DNA of 64,000 bases from Chiridota heheva (GCA_020152595.1 JAIGNY010002759.1:515001-579000), one strand, 5' to 3'. Positions 24,046-36,510 are shown, counted from the first letter of the stretch. Notes: generated by a model not told the origin, from the letters alone. Numbers and translations: made by a program.

Positions 24046-24620
24046 CATACAATACAATAATGATTACAGTGCTCTAGGCCATCTGACCTTTGTCACAAAC
24101 ATAAACGATAAATCAAATGATACATGATTGAGGTCTTACAACAAACAATAATCAAAGAGAAAGAAACAAACATCTTGCTTGCATTGCGTGTAAAATAAAG
24201 TGTGATAACTGCAAAAATAAGTATTAGAACTAGCTGATAATAAAGTATTACATTTTGTTCTAGTTGCGGGTTGAAAGAAGTATTTTGAGATAAATTTACA
24301 GCGGATTTCAGAAAGAAATGGACAAATTAAGAGAACATGATATTCTTCTCCAACTTCTTTTAAATTGCAAACCTGACAAAACCTCTGTTCATAAGTTATA
24401 TTACAATAAACTGCCTTTGTTGACTTCAAATTCAAGGCAAGCAAATCTGATTTTGAAGATTAACTTTTTAAGTTTAAATCATTATTAAATAATAGGTATG
24501 GCTCTGCAAACCTTTCTGTTTTAAATTGTACATAACAACGCAAAGAACTTCTATAATTAATATCACTCAACCAGTTCTGTCTATCTATGTCACAAACTCG
24601 CTGAGAGTTATCAAGGTCCC
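24045..24620 (-). mobile_element. L1/Tx1-like LINE 3' end, copy 2
   Basis: Minus-strand translation gives DIDRQNWLSDINYRSSLRCY and then ERFAEPYLLFNN and the RFCQVCNL Cys/His end, the usual C-terminal order for L1-type ORF2. The 3' UTR matches that at 16,573-16,770, including a GCTCTAGGCCATCTGACCTT block and an AATAC tail. The copy is 5'-truncated near 24,620, where a degenerate repeat head begins. Confidence 0.75.
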
Positions 24621-24626
24621 TGATGG

Positions 24627-25215
24627 ATGGACCAGGGGCATAGAAAGGGTCTCCTTTTGGGGGAGGTGGGAGGAGCACGACCCTTAAATAAAAATTCCAG
24701 ATTACAAGCGGAAAATTTGGTGAAGAAAACTGGTGAAGAAAGTTTTTATCAATGTTCAAATTTATTGTAATCGGGAAATCTCCAATTTTAGGGAAAATAC
24801 CCTTTAATTTTTAGGAAATTTTCTTTACTTTTGTACAAATTTCTTTGATTTTCGGAACATTTTCTTTACTTTTTTTAAAATATAATTTTCCTTCGTTTTT
24901 GGAAGGTTTTTTTTAGGGGGGGGGGGAGGGGGAAGAGGGGGGAAATTTGGCCATGGAAATATCCTTTAAAATATTAAGAAATTTCAATTCAAGTTTGCCC
25001 ATTTTGGGGAATTTTTTGGTCAATTTTCGGGCAGTTTTTTTGTTTGTTTTCGATTTCCGGGAAGTTTGATGAATGTCCGAGAAATGAAGACAATTTTTGG
25101 AAGATTTTTTTGAACTTTTGGAAAACATTGCCAAACTTACCAAATTCTCAATAATTTTATCAAATTTCCTTTCAATTTATTCATTTTGATTTAAATGATA
25201 TCTCAATTTTGCCTC
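24627..25215 (-). repeat. Degenerate 'cccgaaaattgaag' repeat block, copy 5
   Basis: The head ACCAGGGGCATAGAAAGGGT at 24,629 and TTCCAGATTACAAGCGGAAA closely match copy 4. The block continues with antisense units (ccaattttagggaaaat, cgatttccgggaagttt) to about 25,200, and a G-run (24,916-24,950) interrupts the middle. Confidence 0.55.
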
Positions 25216-25219
25216 CCAA

Positions 25220-26530
25220 GCGGGCCGCAATTTTTTTCCCAAACAGGATAGCAATTGAAGTAATTTGAGTTAAGTTAGTGTAAGGTTATGGGAGCACTCG
25301 ACTGAAAAGTAAGGGCGTAAGGAGTCTCCCAAATAATGTAGTGCGTGTCTTGTATACAGTCTATGTGGATTTGAATATTCATATAGCTTTGCTGTGCTGT
25401 TGATCATGCACATAGGCCTAGTTTTGTAGGATACTCGGCCGGTTGTTAGGACTTGACAATGCACAGGAAGTTTATTTTGTTACTATTTTTTCTTGTAATC
25501 GTATTCACTACATAAAATTTGTTTGAAGTCGGCGTTATTTCACGGTTGGAACGCATTTCAATGGTCATTTGTAGTAAATCAGCGACGCTTTCGTTCGTCA
25601 AGCCTTACTGTATCATTAGGCAAGTGTAACAACATTGTAACATTATGACATGGTATTTTTAATACAATTTATATTTATTACTTAAACGTTACAGTCAAAT
25701 ACTCATAGTCACACGTTACTACAATATTAGCCAAATCCTCCAAGGCCCAGGCTTCTTCATCGGCCAAAAATATCAAGCTTTAGGTTCAACTTGGGCCTAT
25801 AATTGTGTTACTATCGTAGTACCGTGCTAGAGGAAGACTAAGATTGGAAAGCTTTACATGTGCAAACCTTCACACACAGTGCACACAGCGAGTGAACAAA
25901 CTTTCATTGAGAGCACTCGACAGCTCGGCGAGTGAACGAACTTCCATTGAGATTAAATCCATGCAAAACGAAATGGCCACAAAATTATCACAAAAAAAGA
26001 CACCCTCACGAATCGGTCCAGTGCTCCTTTGAGCCAATCAGACAAGAGAACATTTTTGCCATTGCTATCCTGTTTGGGAGAAAAATCGCAACCGGGACAG
26101 GAAACATGCAGCCGGGAAGGTGAAATCCTCTCAGGGCGATTCGGCCCTGTTGGGTTGCAACTTCAACTTACGATTGAATTTTGCAATTTGTTATCCCCCA
26201 ATCCGCAGGTCGAGCTTTCGGGGGCATCACCTTAAGCGGGCCTCTGGACTCCACACAGATATTTACCCCCACTCCCTCCTAAAAAATTTGAGAAACGGCC
26301 CGGCGTCGTTGACTCTAGACCATAGGCTCCATGAGGGCTACACACGCGCTACTCTAGCTTCTCAAACCCTACCATTAAAGGTCGTTCAGTCCACCTCCAT
26401 TTTGTCAGTGTAAGGGTAAAACAAACATACATGCAGAATGTGTAACGGTTTTCATTCTTTCCCGTTTAATTATGGCATGACCTATGTTTAACATACTATT
26501 ACTGTGACTCCTTGTAGAACAATTGGCACA
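25220..26530. other. No gene seen; GC-richer island 25,800-26,420
   Basis: The stretch 25,850-26,420 is clearly richer in G+C and CpG than its neighbours and contains a short duplicated block (CGAGTGAACAAACTTTCATT at 25,889 and CGAGTGAACGAACTTCCATT at 25,928). Overlapping open frames up to 97 codons occur, with no recognisable domain. It could be an unrecognised repeat or an upstream regulatory region. Confidence 0.3.
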
Positions 26531-26536
26531 GTATAA

Positions 26537-27210
26537 GCCACTAAAATGGTAACCATAGGGGTCATTAGTGTTAAGGCTGCATACGAAAACCCCAACATTG
26601 ATTGAATTTTAACTCTTATTTAAAAACTCTCGCATGCCTGGTCATGAAACTGTTAAAAATGGCAAGATAAACTCCTTAGCAATCCATTCCATCCAAATAT
26701 TAACAAAGAAAAAATCCCTAGGCGCAAACTTGGAGGAAATTTGAGATATTTTAAAATCATGTATGTTGGACTCACAACAACGAGCATTTGTTTGATGCCT
26801 TTATCAAATTCATTGACATAACTATAAATGACTAAGTAATAGTCAATAACTTTTATTTTCATCCCAAAATTCAGATTTGTTCATGATCATTATTGTAAAT
26901 ACTTTGATTTAACTTGAATTTGCTAATAGAAAAAATAAGAAAGACAAATGACAGGAATTTCACTTTTCAGGCCTCAAAAAGTCACAGTCTTAAATTTTCC
27001 CTGATTTTGCATCCAAGGATGTAACTTTCTGAATATTTTTTTTTTACAGGGAATGGATTGTTAACAAATTTTTCATGCTATTTTCAAGAGTTTCATGACA
27101 AGGGACGAGAAAGATTTTAATTAAGAATAACAAATTAACAAAATTTGAAATGTTTCCTAAGATGCAGCTTAACACTAATGACCCCTATAGTTGCCATTTC
27201 TAGTGTGGCC
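26537..27210. mobile_element. TIR element, copy 1 (short form)
   Basis: The left end GCCACTAAAATGGTAACCAT continues with AGGGGTCATTAGTGTTAAG. The right end, read as reverse complement, is GGCCACACTAGAAATGGCAA then CTATAGGGGTCATTAGTGTT. TIRs are therefore about 45 bp. The interior (CTCGCATGCCTGGTCATGAAAC, then caagataaactccttagcaatc) matches a second copy at 49,086-50,434. No transposase frame exists. A clear target duplication could not be fixed, so the superfamily is left open. Confidence 0.75.
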
Positions 27211-27399
27211 CAGTGGCATGGTGGGTCATGTTTCACTGGGCCTGAGAATGGAGGGGGAGGGGGAGTATGGGCAAGCAAATTTTGGCGCCCCCCGAAAAAA
27301 AGCTTATAAGTATAAAACGTTGGGCACATAGAAGTAAAATGGCATGAACCGTTTTAGGAAATTGCTTAAAATCTGTGTTTCGAATCTAGGAACCGTCAA

Positions 27400-27915
27400 A
27401 GCCCTGGAAGGGGTTTAAGGAGAAAGGCCTCCCGAAGCGCTGCTTTGGTAAAATTGAAGACATTTTCCCAAAATTGAAGAAAAGCTTTTCAGCAATTGAA
27501 GAAAATTGCCCCCAAATTGAAGAAAACGGCCCAAATATTGAAAAAAATATCCCGAAATTTCAACAAAATGAAGAGAATTCCTCCAAAATAGAAGAAAACT
27601 TTCCAAATATTCTCAAAAACGGAGAAAAACGTTGAAGAAAATTTCTGCAAAATGAAGGAAATTTAAGTTCTAAAAATTGAAGAGAACTGTCTCAAATATT
27701 AAAGAAAATTTTCAGAAATTGAAAAAAAACTTCGCGAAAATGTAGAAAACTTTTTAAAAATTGAAGAAATTTTCCGCAAAATGATGGAAATTTCCCAAAG
27801 TATAAAGAAAACTTCCCAAAAATAAATGAATTTTCATGAAAATAGAAACAAATATTAAAGAAAATATCACGAAAATGTCCGCATAATGAAGAAAATTTCC
27901 CGAATAGCTGCATGG
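27400..27915 (+). repeat. Degenerate 'cccgaaaattgaag' repeat block, copy 6
   Basis: About 500 bp of imperfect units such as aaattgaagaaaattgcccc and aatttcccgaatag. The preceding GC-richer head (ccctggaaggggtttaagg at 27,400) resembles the head of the other copies. Antisense frames here only reflect the repeat (F-G-K-F-like). Confidence 0.55.
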
Positions 27916-28379
27916 CAGGAGCAGATATGAAATATTGCCGACGAGCTATCGTTATGTATCGGTTTCTGTCCGAGAGCGAACTCCAGTGCCATTTCAGTAC
28001 GAATGGTGGGACAATTTTGTCTTTTTCGTGGAAAATTCATGCGCTTTTGGACTACACATATGGAATATTACTTGCTTAATAGAAAGAAGTTATTGATCAA
28101 CAAGTTAATTTCCTTAGGGCCTAAATTTTTTCTCGGGAACATTATTGCGCCCCTCAGAAAGCTTCGCTCAGGAGGCTGTTGCACCTGGTTCACTGGTGTG
28201 GCCTATAAAGTACAGGTTTTAATATCGAGGGGTGCAATGTTGGTCAAGCTCTCTTTCTAGTTTTTGTCCCCCTCCTATTACCACCCCCTTCTCTATCTCT
28301 CTCTCCCTCCCATTCTAAAACACACACTTCAATCTTTGTGAAGTACTAAAAAGGACCTGAATCATGATAACTTCAATTA

Positions 28380-28544
28380 GCTGTCAGCACCAACTTGGCG
28401 CAATGATCAAAGTCTTTCATGAATTGTAGGCTAGTTTACCATGATTAATAATAATTGCATGCCACCTCCAGTTAAACATTCCGGGCAAAAAGATTCGAAA
28501 ACAAAAATCATCAACAAGACTAATTTAACTCTCAATTCTTGAAA
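28380..28544 (+). promoter_or_regulatory. Putative CEP162 proximal promoter / 5' UTR
   Basis: This is the stretch just before the CEP162 start codon. It has no TATA box at a useful spacing and no CpG-rich island. It contains an E2F-like TTGGCGC at 28,395 and a half X-box-like GTTTACCATG at 28,434; RFX X-boxes are common at ciliary genes, but only half the consensus is present. Transcription could also start further upstream. The assignment rests only on position. Confidence 0.25.
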
Positions 28545-28610
28545 ATGCCGAGGAATCCTAAACTTTCTGAGAAGGATTTAGAAGATGCCTTTGAAAAATT
28601 TCTTAAAGAA
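28545..28610 (+). CDS. CEP162: CEP162 exon 1 (start codon exon)
   Basis: The ATG at 28,545 opens a 22-codon exon reading MPRNPKLSEKDLEDAFEKFL then KE. It ends at a strong donor, gaa|GTAAGG, at 28,611, in phase 0. Vertebrate CEP162 begins with a similarly short acidic helix (EFEQFMKE) before an SDDS motif, and here SDDS is the first thing in exon 2. The ATG sits in CTTGAAAATGCC, with A at -3, an acceptable Kozak context. The first exon could be longer at the 5' UTR side; no upstream in-frame coding is needed. Confidence 0.75.
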
Positions 28611-30039
28611 GTAAGGTTATAAACTTACAACTTCTTGGTGTTAATAATTTTTAAGTTTTAGGCATAGGCCTACAGTAGGTGTACCAAATCAGCGTAGGCC
28701 CTATGTACCAATTCCGCGTATTTTCGCATATGTTTATCCGTTTACTTCTAGTAATTTATTGCTAAAATCTTACCATGTGTATACTCTTAAACATACAAAA
28801 TCGCGATTGCTGCTAAATTGTATCTTCAGAATATGTTTCCGCCCACGAGAAATAGAAACATTTTTGTCTTGTGATATCGAGCCTACATCGCTCGGGTCAC
28901 TTGATACAGTACAAAAATCATGCTACTTTTTCTCCGTTTTGACCACAACGCGCGAATAGAATAATCCTTAATCATATGGTCAAGCTTCACAGGTAAAATG
29001 ACATATGAATTTTACTGTCAAGTAACGAAACAAATAAAGTTTGCATGGTAATTATTGTTTTTTCATGTTTTCGCAACCTTTATCACTTGCGCAACTCCGG
29101 TACCAGGACTCAGGAGGGCCTAGAGCGTATTAATATCTTTTCGTAATTAGGCCTACTTATTTGCGCTTGCGATCTATAAATGCTATTGAACTTTTATTGA
29201 AAATATCTTTGAACTATACCTGGTGATACCTTTTGAGAAGTTTTTCCCACATGGGATACAGTATGAATCTTTTTTAGTTATTCATTTATGTCATCATGTA
29301 GTTTTAAACAAAATGTTTTATTTGTCCGGTACTTTTTTTCTCATAAAGAATGTGTTGAATCATCTGTTTGTATAATGTATATTTAGTGATCTTTTCTCAT
29401 GTGTAAATCCTCTATAAGTATTTAATGGTTTCACCACTATGAAAGTTTACTTTAATTGTTTTGTTGCAAATTGACCAATTTTTGGATGTCTACTCTAGAT
29501 TATGATGATTCGGGGTGTATGACCAAGTTTAAAAAAAAAAGAATTGCCCCAAGTCCAAAGCTATATTTCAAACAAAATTAACACAGGCATACAAAAAAAA
29601 TTGTTCTACGAAAGATACTTTTCAATTGATGTCACAGATTATGCTGTAAATTGGTCAATTCTTAACCAATTTTGATGGAATTTTGCTGCTTTATTGGTTA
29701 AGATCATATTCTAAACAAATTAGGCCCATGTTGACTCTAGATATTCATAGTCCTTTAAATGTCCAGTATTTAAAATGTGCTTGTTCTGTTTAAAAGCAAA
29801 AAATATATAAAAAATACCCTTCTCGCTCGCGCTGTTGTTCATGCCATCGACACTTTCGCCCTCGGGACCAAAATTTGTTTTTTTGGCAAAGAGTATTTTC
29901 TGGTTACTGCAGCTCAAAATTTAATGTTCCATACATGGTTTTGAAAGAAAAAGGACTTAAGATTGAAATGGAATATTTCCATTTTAATTTTATATTCACA
30001 TGCTTATTGCTGTCTTACAGATCAATTTGTGGAATCTTA

Positions 30040-31137
30040 ACTGACCTCTCCACTTATAACAAATCTCAAACTCACCCTAATCTCTTCATCAATCTCCACA
30101 ACCAAATCAAAGACCAACTCTCAAATTACACCTCCATCTATACTGATGGCTCCAAGGAAGGCAACAAGACAGCTGCTGCTGCCATCATCCAAGACATCAC
30201 CCTCAGTAGCAGACTTCCTGACCACTCATCCATCTTTTCAGCCGAGGCTAAGGCCATTCTCCTCGCCCTCAACTTTATTGAGTACTCTCCTCTTAGTCAC
30301 TTTGCCATTTTCTCTGACTCAAAGGCTGTTCTTACTTCATTACTCAATCTTAAATGGGATAACCTCACCTGCCACCTCCTCCTCCGGAAACTCTTTTCTC
30401 CCACCCTCTGCAGGAAAAGTGTTCTTTTCTTCTGGATACCCAGCCATGTTGGCATCCCTGGCAATGACAGGGCTGATACAGCCGCTAAGCTTGCCCTTAA
30501 CCTCCTCCCTTCCCCTTTTCCCAAAACCCTCTCTGACATCAAACCGCTTATCGCTTCTCTTGTTCGTGACCGCTGGCAAACCTTATGGAACTTCCAAATT
30601 GATAACAAACTCCATGTTATCCAGCCCACAATCGATCAAATCCACCATTAACAACCTTTCGTATCGACAACGTTCATATTACCCGTCTTAGAATTGGTCA
30701 CACCCACCTCACTCACTCCCACCTCCTTATTGGTTCCCCCCAACCCCTCTGTAACAATTGCCACTGCATCCTTACAATCCATCACGTTCTCCTTGCTTGC
30801 CCCCTGTACAACCTTCCCAGAGCTTCTCTCGCTCCCCACAACTCAATTGCTGAGTTCTTCCAAAAAAATCCTCCAGATAAAATAGTCTCCTTCCTCCAGC
30901 ATGCATCCTCTACAATCATATTTAATCCTCCTCTTCCACCCCCTCTCTACTCTGTTTTTAGTTTTACCCATGCACCTCCTCTCTCGATCACAGCTTTCTG
31001 GCTTTTGTTCTTGAATTTCTCTCATTCCTCCCCTGGTCTCTTTCCTTACTACCTCTAAAATGATCTGACCTCTCAGGCACAATTTGACCTTCGTTGTCGT
31101 GGTGCCGTTAAGACCTCATCAAACAAACAAACAAACT
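30040..31137 (+). mobile_element. I-group LINE (RNase H type), 5'-truncated copy 1
   Basis: Contains the 3' part of an ORF2 (RNase H domain, then a Cys/His end with LCNNCHCILT...HHVLLACPL), a pyrimidine-rich 3' UTR, a terminal hairpin GGCAC(31,076)...GTGCC(31,102) and a (AAAC)n tail to about 31,137. Endonuclease and reverse transcriptase are missing. RNase H after RT is characteristic of the I/R1/Loa/Nimb group of non-LTR elements. Its copy at 39.4 kb is almost identical by eye. Confidence 0.85.
30045..30651 (+). pseudogene. RNase H domain of I-group LINE
   Basis: A clean RNase HI fold signature: YTDGSKEGN (first Asp at about 30,144), SAEAKAILLAL (Glu at about 30,244), FSDSKAVL (Asp at about 30,316), and WIPSHVGIPGNDRADTAAK (last Asp at about 30,474). 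All four catalytic acidic positions are present. The frame ends at TAA (30,649) because of an indel before the ITRLRIGHTHLTHSHLL region. Known role: removal of the RNA strand of the RNA-DNA hybrid during retrotransposition. The upstream part of this open frame (from 29,875) is unrelated intron sequence. Confidence 0.85.
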
Positions 31138-31365
31138 TAACTGTAAACACAAAATTATATCATGTCAAATACGTTCAGTAATAAATGTTTTTTCTGTATT
31201 CTCCCCCATCCCCCCCCCCCCACCCCTCCCTTATAATTTGAATTTGTTTTACCTCATTGCTGCCAATTTTGAGCGGAAAATATCTGTTTTATTTTTCACT
31301 ACGGTTTGACTACAGATTTCAGCTCACATACATTAGATTTTCTGACTGAATAAAATATTACTAGC

Positions 31366-31464
31366 CAGTGGTGTAACTGTAAGGGGCCCGTAAAAAATAT
31401 GTTATATTTTTACCATTATACCTACAGAGCCCCATTCGCCCGTGGGGTCGTAGCTACAGCAGTG
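31366..31464. mobile_element. 99-bp hAT-type MITE with perfect 8-bp target duplication
   Basis: Begins CAGTGGTGTAACTGTAAGGG and ends GTCGTAGCTACAGCAGTG, imperfect inverted repeats. The flanks are ttactagc (31,358-31,365) and ttactagc (31,465-31,472), a perfect 8-bp duplication. A CAGTG(G/C)(T/C)GTA end with an 8-bp duplication is typical of the hAT superfamily. Confidence 0.88.
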
Positions 31465-32599
31465 TTACTAGCTAGGGAGCTTTTATAGACAGATATAACA
31501 CAGTCAATCAGAATTGTCACTTCACACAACATTATGCTATATATGTGAGGTTTTCTAAGATATTGTGAAAGTTCTCTTTTGTTGACTGCATCCCAGTATT
31601 ATTGCTAATTTTTAAAATTGCAATTTATTTTATCAATATGTAATCATGATGGATGTTTCATGAATGCTTTCATCACCAGATTTTTCGTTACTCCTCCCCT
31701 GTTACACTTACAGACAGAAAACTTCTTGTTCTTAGTATTATAGCTCCATCAGAAGACTTTAAACTGATATAAACCTGACAGTATTTGAAATTTGGTGCGA
31801 ATGAGTTGTTGAGAAGGATATAGAATGACTTCCAAGTCTACGATGTACTTATAGCAGGGATTTGTTATGTGGGATAACAAATCACTGCAAGTAAATATTG
31901 CAACCAGGAACTGAAAACTGGAAAAAAATCTTAAAACTTTAATAAACTCTTCAACTTCCTGAACGTTTGGGATTCTCTCATCTTAGACAAACATCTGAAT
32001 GGTAGGAAGAGGGATATCGCCCCCAGGTCTGAGGTAGTTCCCTTGGAAGAGTTGGTGTCATTGGTGTTGGTGTCTGGGTCATTTCTTCTTTTCATCTACA
32101 CAACACACAATTTCAAGTTTCGTTACTGTAGGTGTTCAGCGGCGAAATTGCCCCAGAAACACTGAAGATTCTTAGTTTATAATATAACCTAAAATGACGG
32201 AATATTTTTAAATAAAAATAACTGATCAAATTAGGCTAATACTGTATATAACCAACACGTATTAGGAAAACATGGAAAGTTTGTTTTTCATTTGGCTCGG
32301 CATGGGGGTGGGCACGGCAGATTTTTTGGGGCTCCTGCCTCCCCATCCCCTGGATTTATTACGTTACATTTTTATTTCCTTTCCAGCAGTTGCATTATAA
32401 GTATCATATGTTAAAGGCCTGCGATTCTAACAACCCCGGCCAGGACTTATCAAAATGTGGAGGAACCCCACCTCCGCGAGCTGGTCCCCATATTTTTGTG
32501 CAAAAGCATACCCAATTTCAACTGAATCTTTGCTTATTCCAAATGCATGACTTTCCATTAGCAATTTGCCATGGTCAATAATTTACAGACTACAAATGA

Positions 32600-33680
32600 A
32601 AACACCAACATCGGGTTTGCCCAAAACTGGAGCAACACCCTACTATAGGATTGCCCCTGTAACGAGGTGAACATTTTCGTGCAAAAGCATCCCGTTTCCA
32701 AAACTTAGCATTTTCTCCTGTACTATGAAGTTTTGGGTCATTTTGCCCCCCCCCCCCCCACCCTCAAAAAAAAAAAAAAAAAAGATAACTGTCTCATCCA
32801 TATTTTTGAACCGTTAAAACAGTTAAAATGTATTTTGAAATGTAATTAGCATTATCTTGTCGCCTGTTGCATAAATGAACTCGTTCTCCACCTTTTTTTT
32901 CTATACTTTTGCTATTTCCCCCTCCCTCTCCCCCACCAAACCTTTGTCACATCCAAAATTTAAAACTGTCAAAATGCAATTAGCCACTCATGACCCTGTT
33001 CTCTGGGGCCATCAATTGGCCCTTTTAATGCTCCTAAACCCTGTGGAATGGTGACTGGGCCAGGAGAAGGGGGGGGGGGGAGCAAACTGCCCTCAGTGAA
33101 GATTTCTGAGAGGGCACCAAAATCTTACAGGGGTGAAAAACTGTCCTGAGATTATATCTTTTATAATTTTAATTCTTACCTTCTGCGATTTGAACCATTA
33201 CAAAACAAACGCTGTAAATGTTTTTCTCAATTACTTTATTTTTTACATCAAAACAACATGGCAATCATCCATGGACCCCAACTAATTTGAACTAAAGATA
33301 CATATTGTAGTCAACTTGGGATCCTACATTTCAACATTCGTTCCAAAATATATATTCTTTTAAACTAACTTATAAGTGTGGAATTGACACGATTTTAAGC
33401 AAGTTTCTGATACCACAATCACACCAAAAGAGCTAAGAGCTTCCAGAGGCTTCGCCCCCTGAGCGTTTACCTGAACTTTCCCCCTGGATTTGACACAATA
33501 CTAAGCAATTTTCAGCTATTAAAATCATGAGAAACTTTAAGCTTCCGCTCTCTTCGCCCCCTGTGTCCCTACCGGGGGTTTGCCCCTAGATTTTACACAA
33601 TTTTTGCTAACAAAATCACGAGAAGCGCAGGGCTTATGGGGCCTTTGCTTCTAGATTTTACACAAGCTGACAAGCTTTGG
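32600..33680. repeat. C-run/A-run and ~100-bp 'TTCGCCCCCTG' repeat
   Basis: A poly(C) run followed by poly(A) (32,745-32,780) and G-runs at 33,070. From 33,405 to 33,665 three imperfect ~100-bp units combine an AT part (GATTTTACACAATTTTTGC, AAAATCACGAGAA) with a GC part (CTTCGCCCCCTG, GGGGGTTTGCCCCTAG). Related pieces occur at 4.9 and 22.1 kb. Non-coding. Confidence 0.5.
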
Positions 33681-35274
33681 CAAAATATACCTTACATCTG
33701 CCGAGTCAAAACAGCAGGGTGGGTAAATCCCACCGACCCAAAGCAGTAACTTATACTAGTACAAAGCCAGAAATCCAAAGATTTTGAGGTTCCGATGTGC
33801 AATAAGATTATCATTAAATTGCTTTTAATTTCTAAAGGGAACAGTACAGCAATGAGATATGGTATATAGTTTATATGAATGGAGGTAAAAGAAAACAATG
33901 AAAATTGATAAACAACCGACTTCATGAAAATGCATATGACTGTACGAGTAAATGGCTCATTGCATACATGCAGTTAGTAAGACAAACTCTTTGTGTTCAA
34001 ATTTAATTGATAAACATGTGGTAGCTTGTTTCTTAGTAAGATGAAAAACAGAAACACAAAACAAAACTTCTTTTAATCAAAATATTGGCATGCACGAAAA
34101 AGTCGAACAAAAATCAAAGAGCGTATCTGCGTGTATACCACCTTTTTTTCTAGAGAAAATAACTTTTAAAAGAGAAGGTATAATACCGACTGTGAACATA
34201 TTGGTTTAATAGTAGTCAAGAAGGGGAAACTTTATCTTGCCGGAAAGACTAGTTAACAGTTGGACAAATCATCTTACTCCCCTGTGGTCATCCAATATTT
34301 TCAAGTTCGAAATTGCAAGGAATCAAGGATTTTTTTTTTAAGATTGATAGGGGAGGGGAAGGTGATAGGGGAGGGGAAGGTGATACGGGTGGGGGGGATA
34401 TGGTGGAACACCAGCATTTCCTTTTCTCGTTTTCTAACAACAGCATGACAATCTCAGAAGTTAAGCTGTGAAATTTAATATGTGTCAAAGTCAAGTTTCA
34501 AAACAGCCCACAAGTTGCAAATTATCAAAGCTAAGTTTCAAAACAGAACAAATAAAACCAAAAGTGTAAAGAAAATACTCATCACTTTATACCTGTAAGG
34601 AGAACAAATAGAAATTTGCAATGAAAATATTATTCCAGTACACAATTGGAACCTTTGAGTCTTAAGAGTAAAACATGTAGACATATTGTATTAATGGCCA
34701 TTCATTCCTTAAGTATTATACACAGTACAACAGAGGAATACTTTTTTTCTTGTTGATTTGATCCTTCCTAAATTTTTGCACAACTGGTACATAGGAAAAC
34801 AATGTAAATAACTACAATTTTGAAACGGTTTTGGTTAATGTTTGACAGGTAATATTGTATCTAACCATAACAAAGAGCTTAATAATGATGCTTCTTACCA
34901 ATACAATTATGAAAAACTGAAAAGTACCTGTATAAAAGTGAGATTATTTACAGTAAATTGCGTGTGTGGAAAGTATGCTCTACCGGTACACATTTCTTGC
35001 TACATGTACACCTTGTGAGAAATTTCAAAATCAAAATTATTATTTTTTTGTATTAGAGTTCAAATATTTTTAAACTAGAAAATTTAAGTCTTAAACTTTT
35101 TATCAATGATATTTCTCAGAAATAGTTAACTACATATAACAGACGGAAGTAAAAACAATTTCCAATGCGCTAAATTGGTACAACTACAGTACTGTAAGCC
35201 ACTTGTATTTTGTAACATTAGGCCTAAGTCCAGTAACGTTTAACACTAACCTATGAACAGTATGATGTTCCCGG

Positions 35275-36510
35275 GATGAAAGGCTAGTAGACTCAGATTC
35301 CAGACCTAGAAATGTCAGGTAATTGGTGACTCTCAGCCTTGAAGTGAAAGCGAAAAGCCCGATTACACCAGTGCTTATCCCTGTTCTTAAACAAATTTAG
35401 ATTGCATGCTAAGTTCCACAACCTCCTTGGGTAAATTATTCCATAACTTGCAAATCTGATTGGAGAACAAATTATGTCGAACGCTGGTGAATGAATGTGG
35501 TTGAAGAATTTTCCTGAGTTAAGAACCTTTTGTTCTAGTATTTTTACAAATAGGTAATAAATTTGCAACTCTTGTATCATATGTATGTGAGACCATCTTA
35601 TATACTCCAACCATATCACCTCTTGCTCTTCTGTAAGTTAATGTTGGTAGTTTCAGATTGTTAAGCCTGTCAGGATATGGCAGATTACACAAATGTGGGA
35701 TAAGTTTGATTGCTTTCCTTTGAACATTTTTGTTCAACTCAATGTGTTTTTTCTTTGATGGGTGCCAGACACAGTTTGAAAATTTCAGATGAGGTCTTAC
35801 AAATGCCTTGTAGAGTTGGACTAAAGAGGTTTTGTTAAGATATGTGAATGATCTACGGATGAGTCCAAGTATCAAATTTGCCTTGTTGACTTTCTCTTTG
35901 ATGTGAGCTTCAAAAGTAATCATGGAGTCAAAAGTTACTCCTGGATCCTTCTCATTAGTTACAAATTCAAGATTGTGATTCAACATGGTGTAGCATGAAT
36001 CACTTGAAGGAGAAACAACGTACAATTTCTAGGACCTTGCACTTGTCTGGGTGAAATTTCAATAGCCATTTAGAAGACCAGTTTGCCAAGAAGTCCAGGT
36101 CAGCTTGTAAGATATTATGGTCTTGAGTTGACCTCATTGACCTTACACTGTAACTCTTAGTGTCATCTGCAAAGAGGTAAATTAAAGAACTCAGTGTCAG
36201 GGAGATCATTTATATATATAATGAATAGGATTGGACCCAAAACAGAACCTTGTGGTATACCACTGGTCACTGTCACTGAATTAGAAGTAAAACCATTTAT
36301 TAATACACACTGTGACCTATTTTGAAGAAAGGATCTGATCCAGCTATATAATGGATCCACAATACCAGATCACTTTTATTTATAAAGCAGACGTTTATGT
36401 GGCACCTTGTCAAAAGCTTTCATAAAATCGAGATATACAATGGTAACCTTCTCATTATTTTTCCATGCTAGGAACAGATCATCTGAAACCTTTAATAATT
36501 GTAGTAGTCA
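35275..36510 (-). mobile_element. CR1-like LINE, 3' half with reverse transcriptase remnant
   Basis: Minus-strand frames in order: KAFDKVPHK-like (about 36,400), SWIRSFLQNRSQCVLINGFT, GIPQGSVLGPILFIIYINDL (RT motif B/palm, about 36,250), then YLFADDTK (the catalytic ADD box, about 36,170), WLLKFHPDKCKVL, and then LGVTFDS-like VTFDSMITFEAHIKEKVNKA, LGLIRRSFTYL, VRPHLKFSNCVW and RRARGDMVGVYKM. This is the usual thumb and C-terminal series of CR1/L2-type elements. Frame breaks separate the pieces. It is truncated at about 36,510 and has no endonuclease. Confidence 0.8.

Noticed and set aside
30297..30629. Minus-strand 110-codon frame, with a twin at 39,469-39,828.
   Set aside because: Shadow of the RNase H coding sequence on the + strand; twins exist only because the LINE copies are near-identical.
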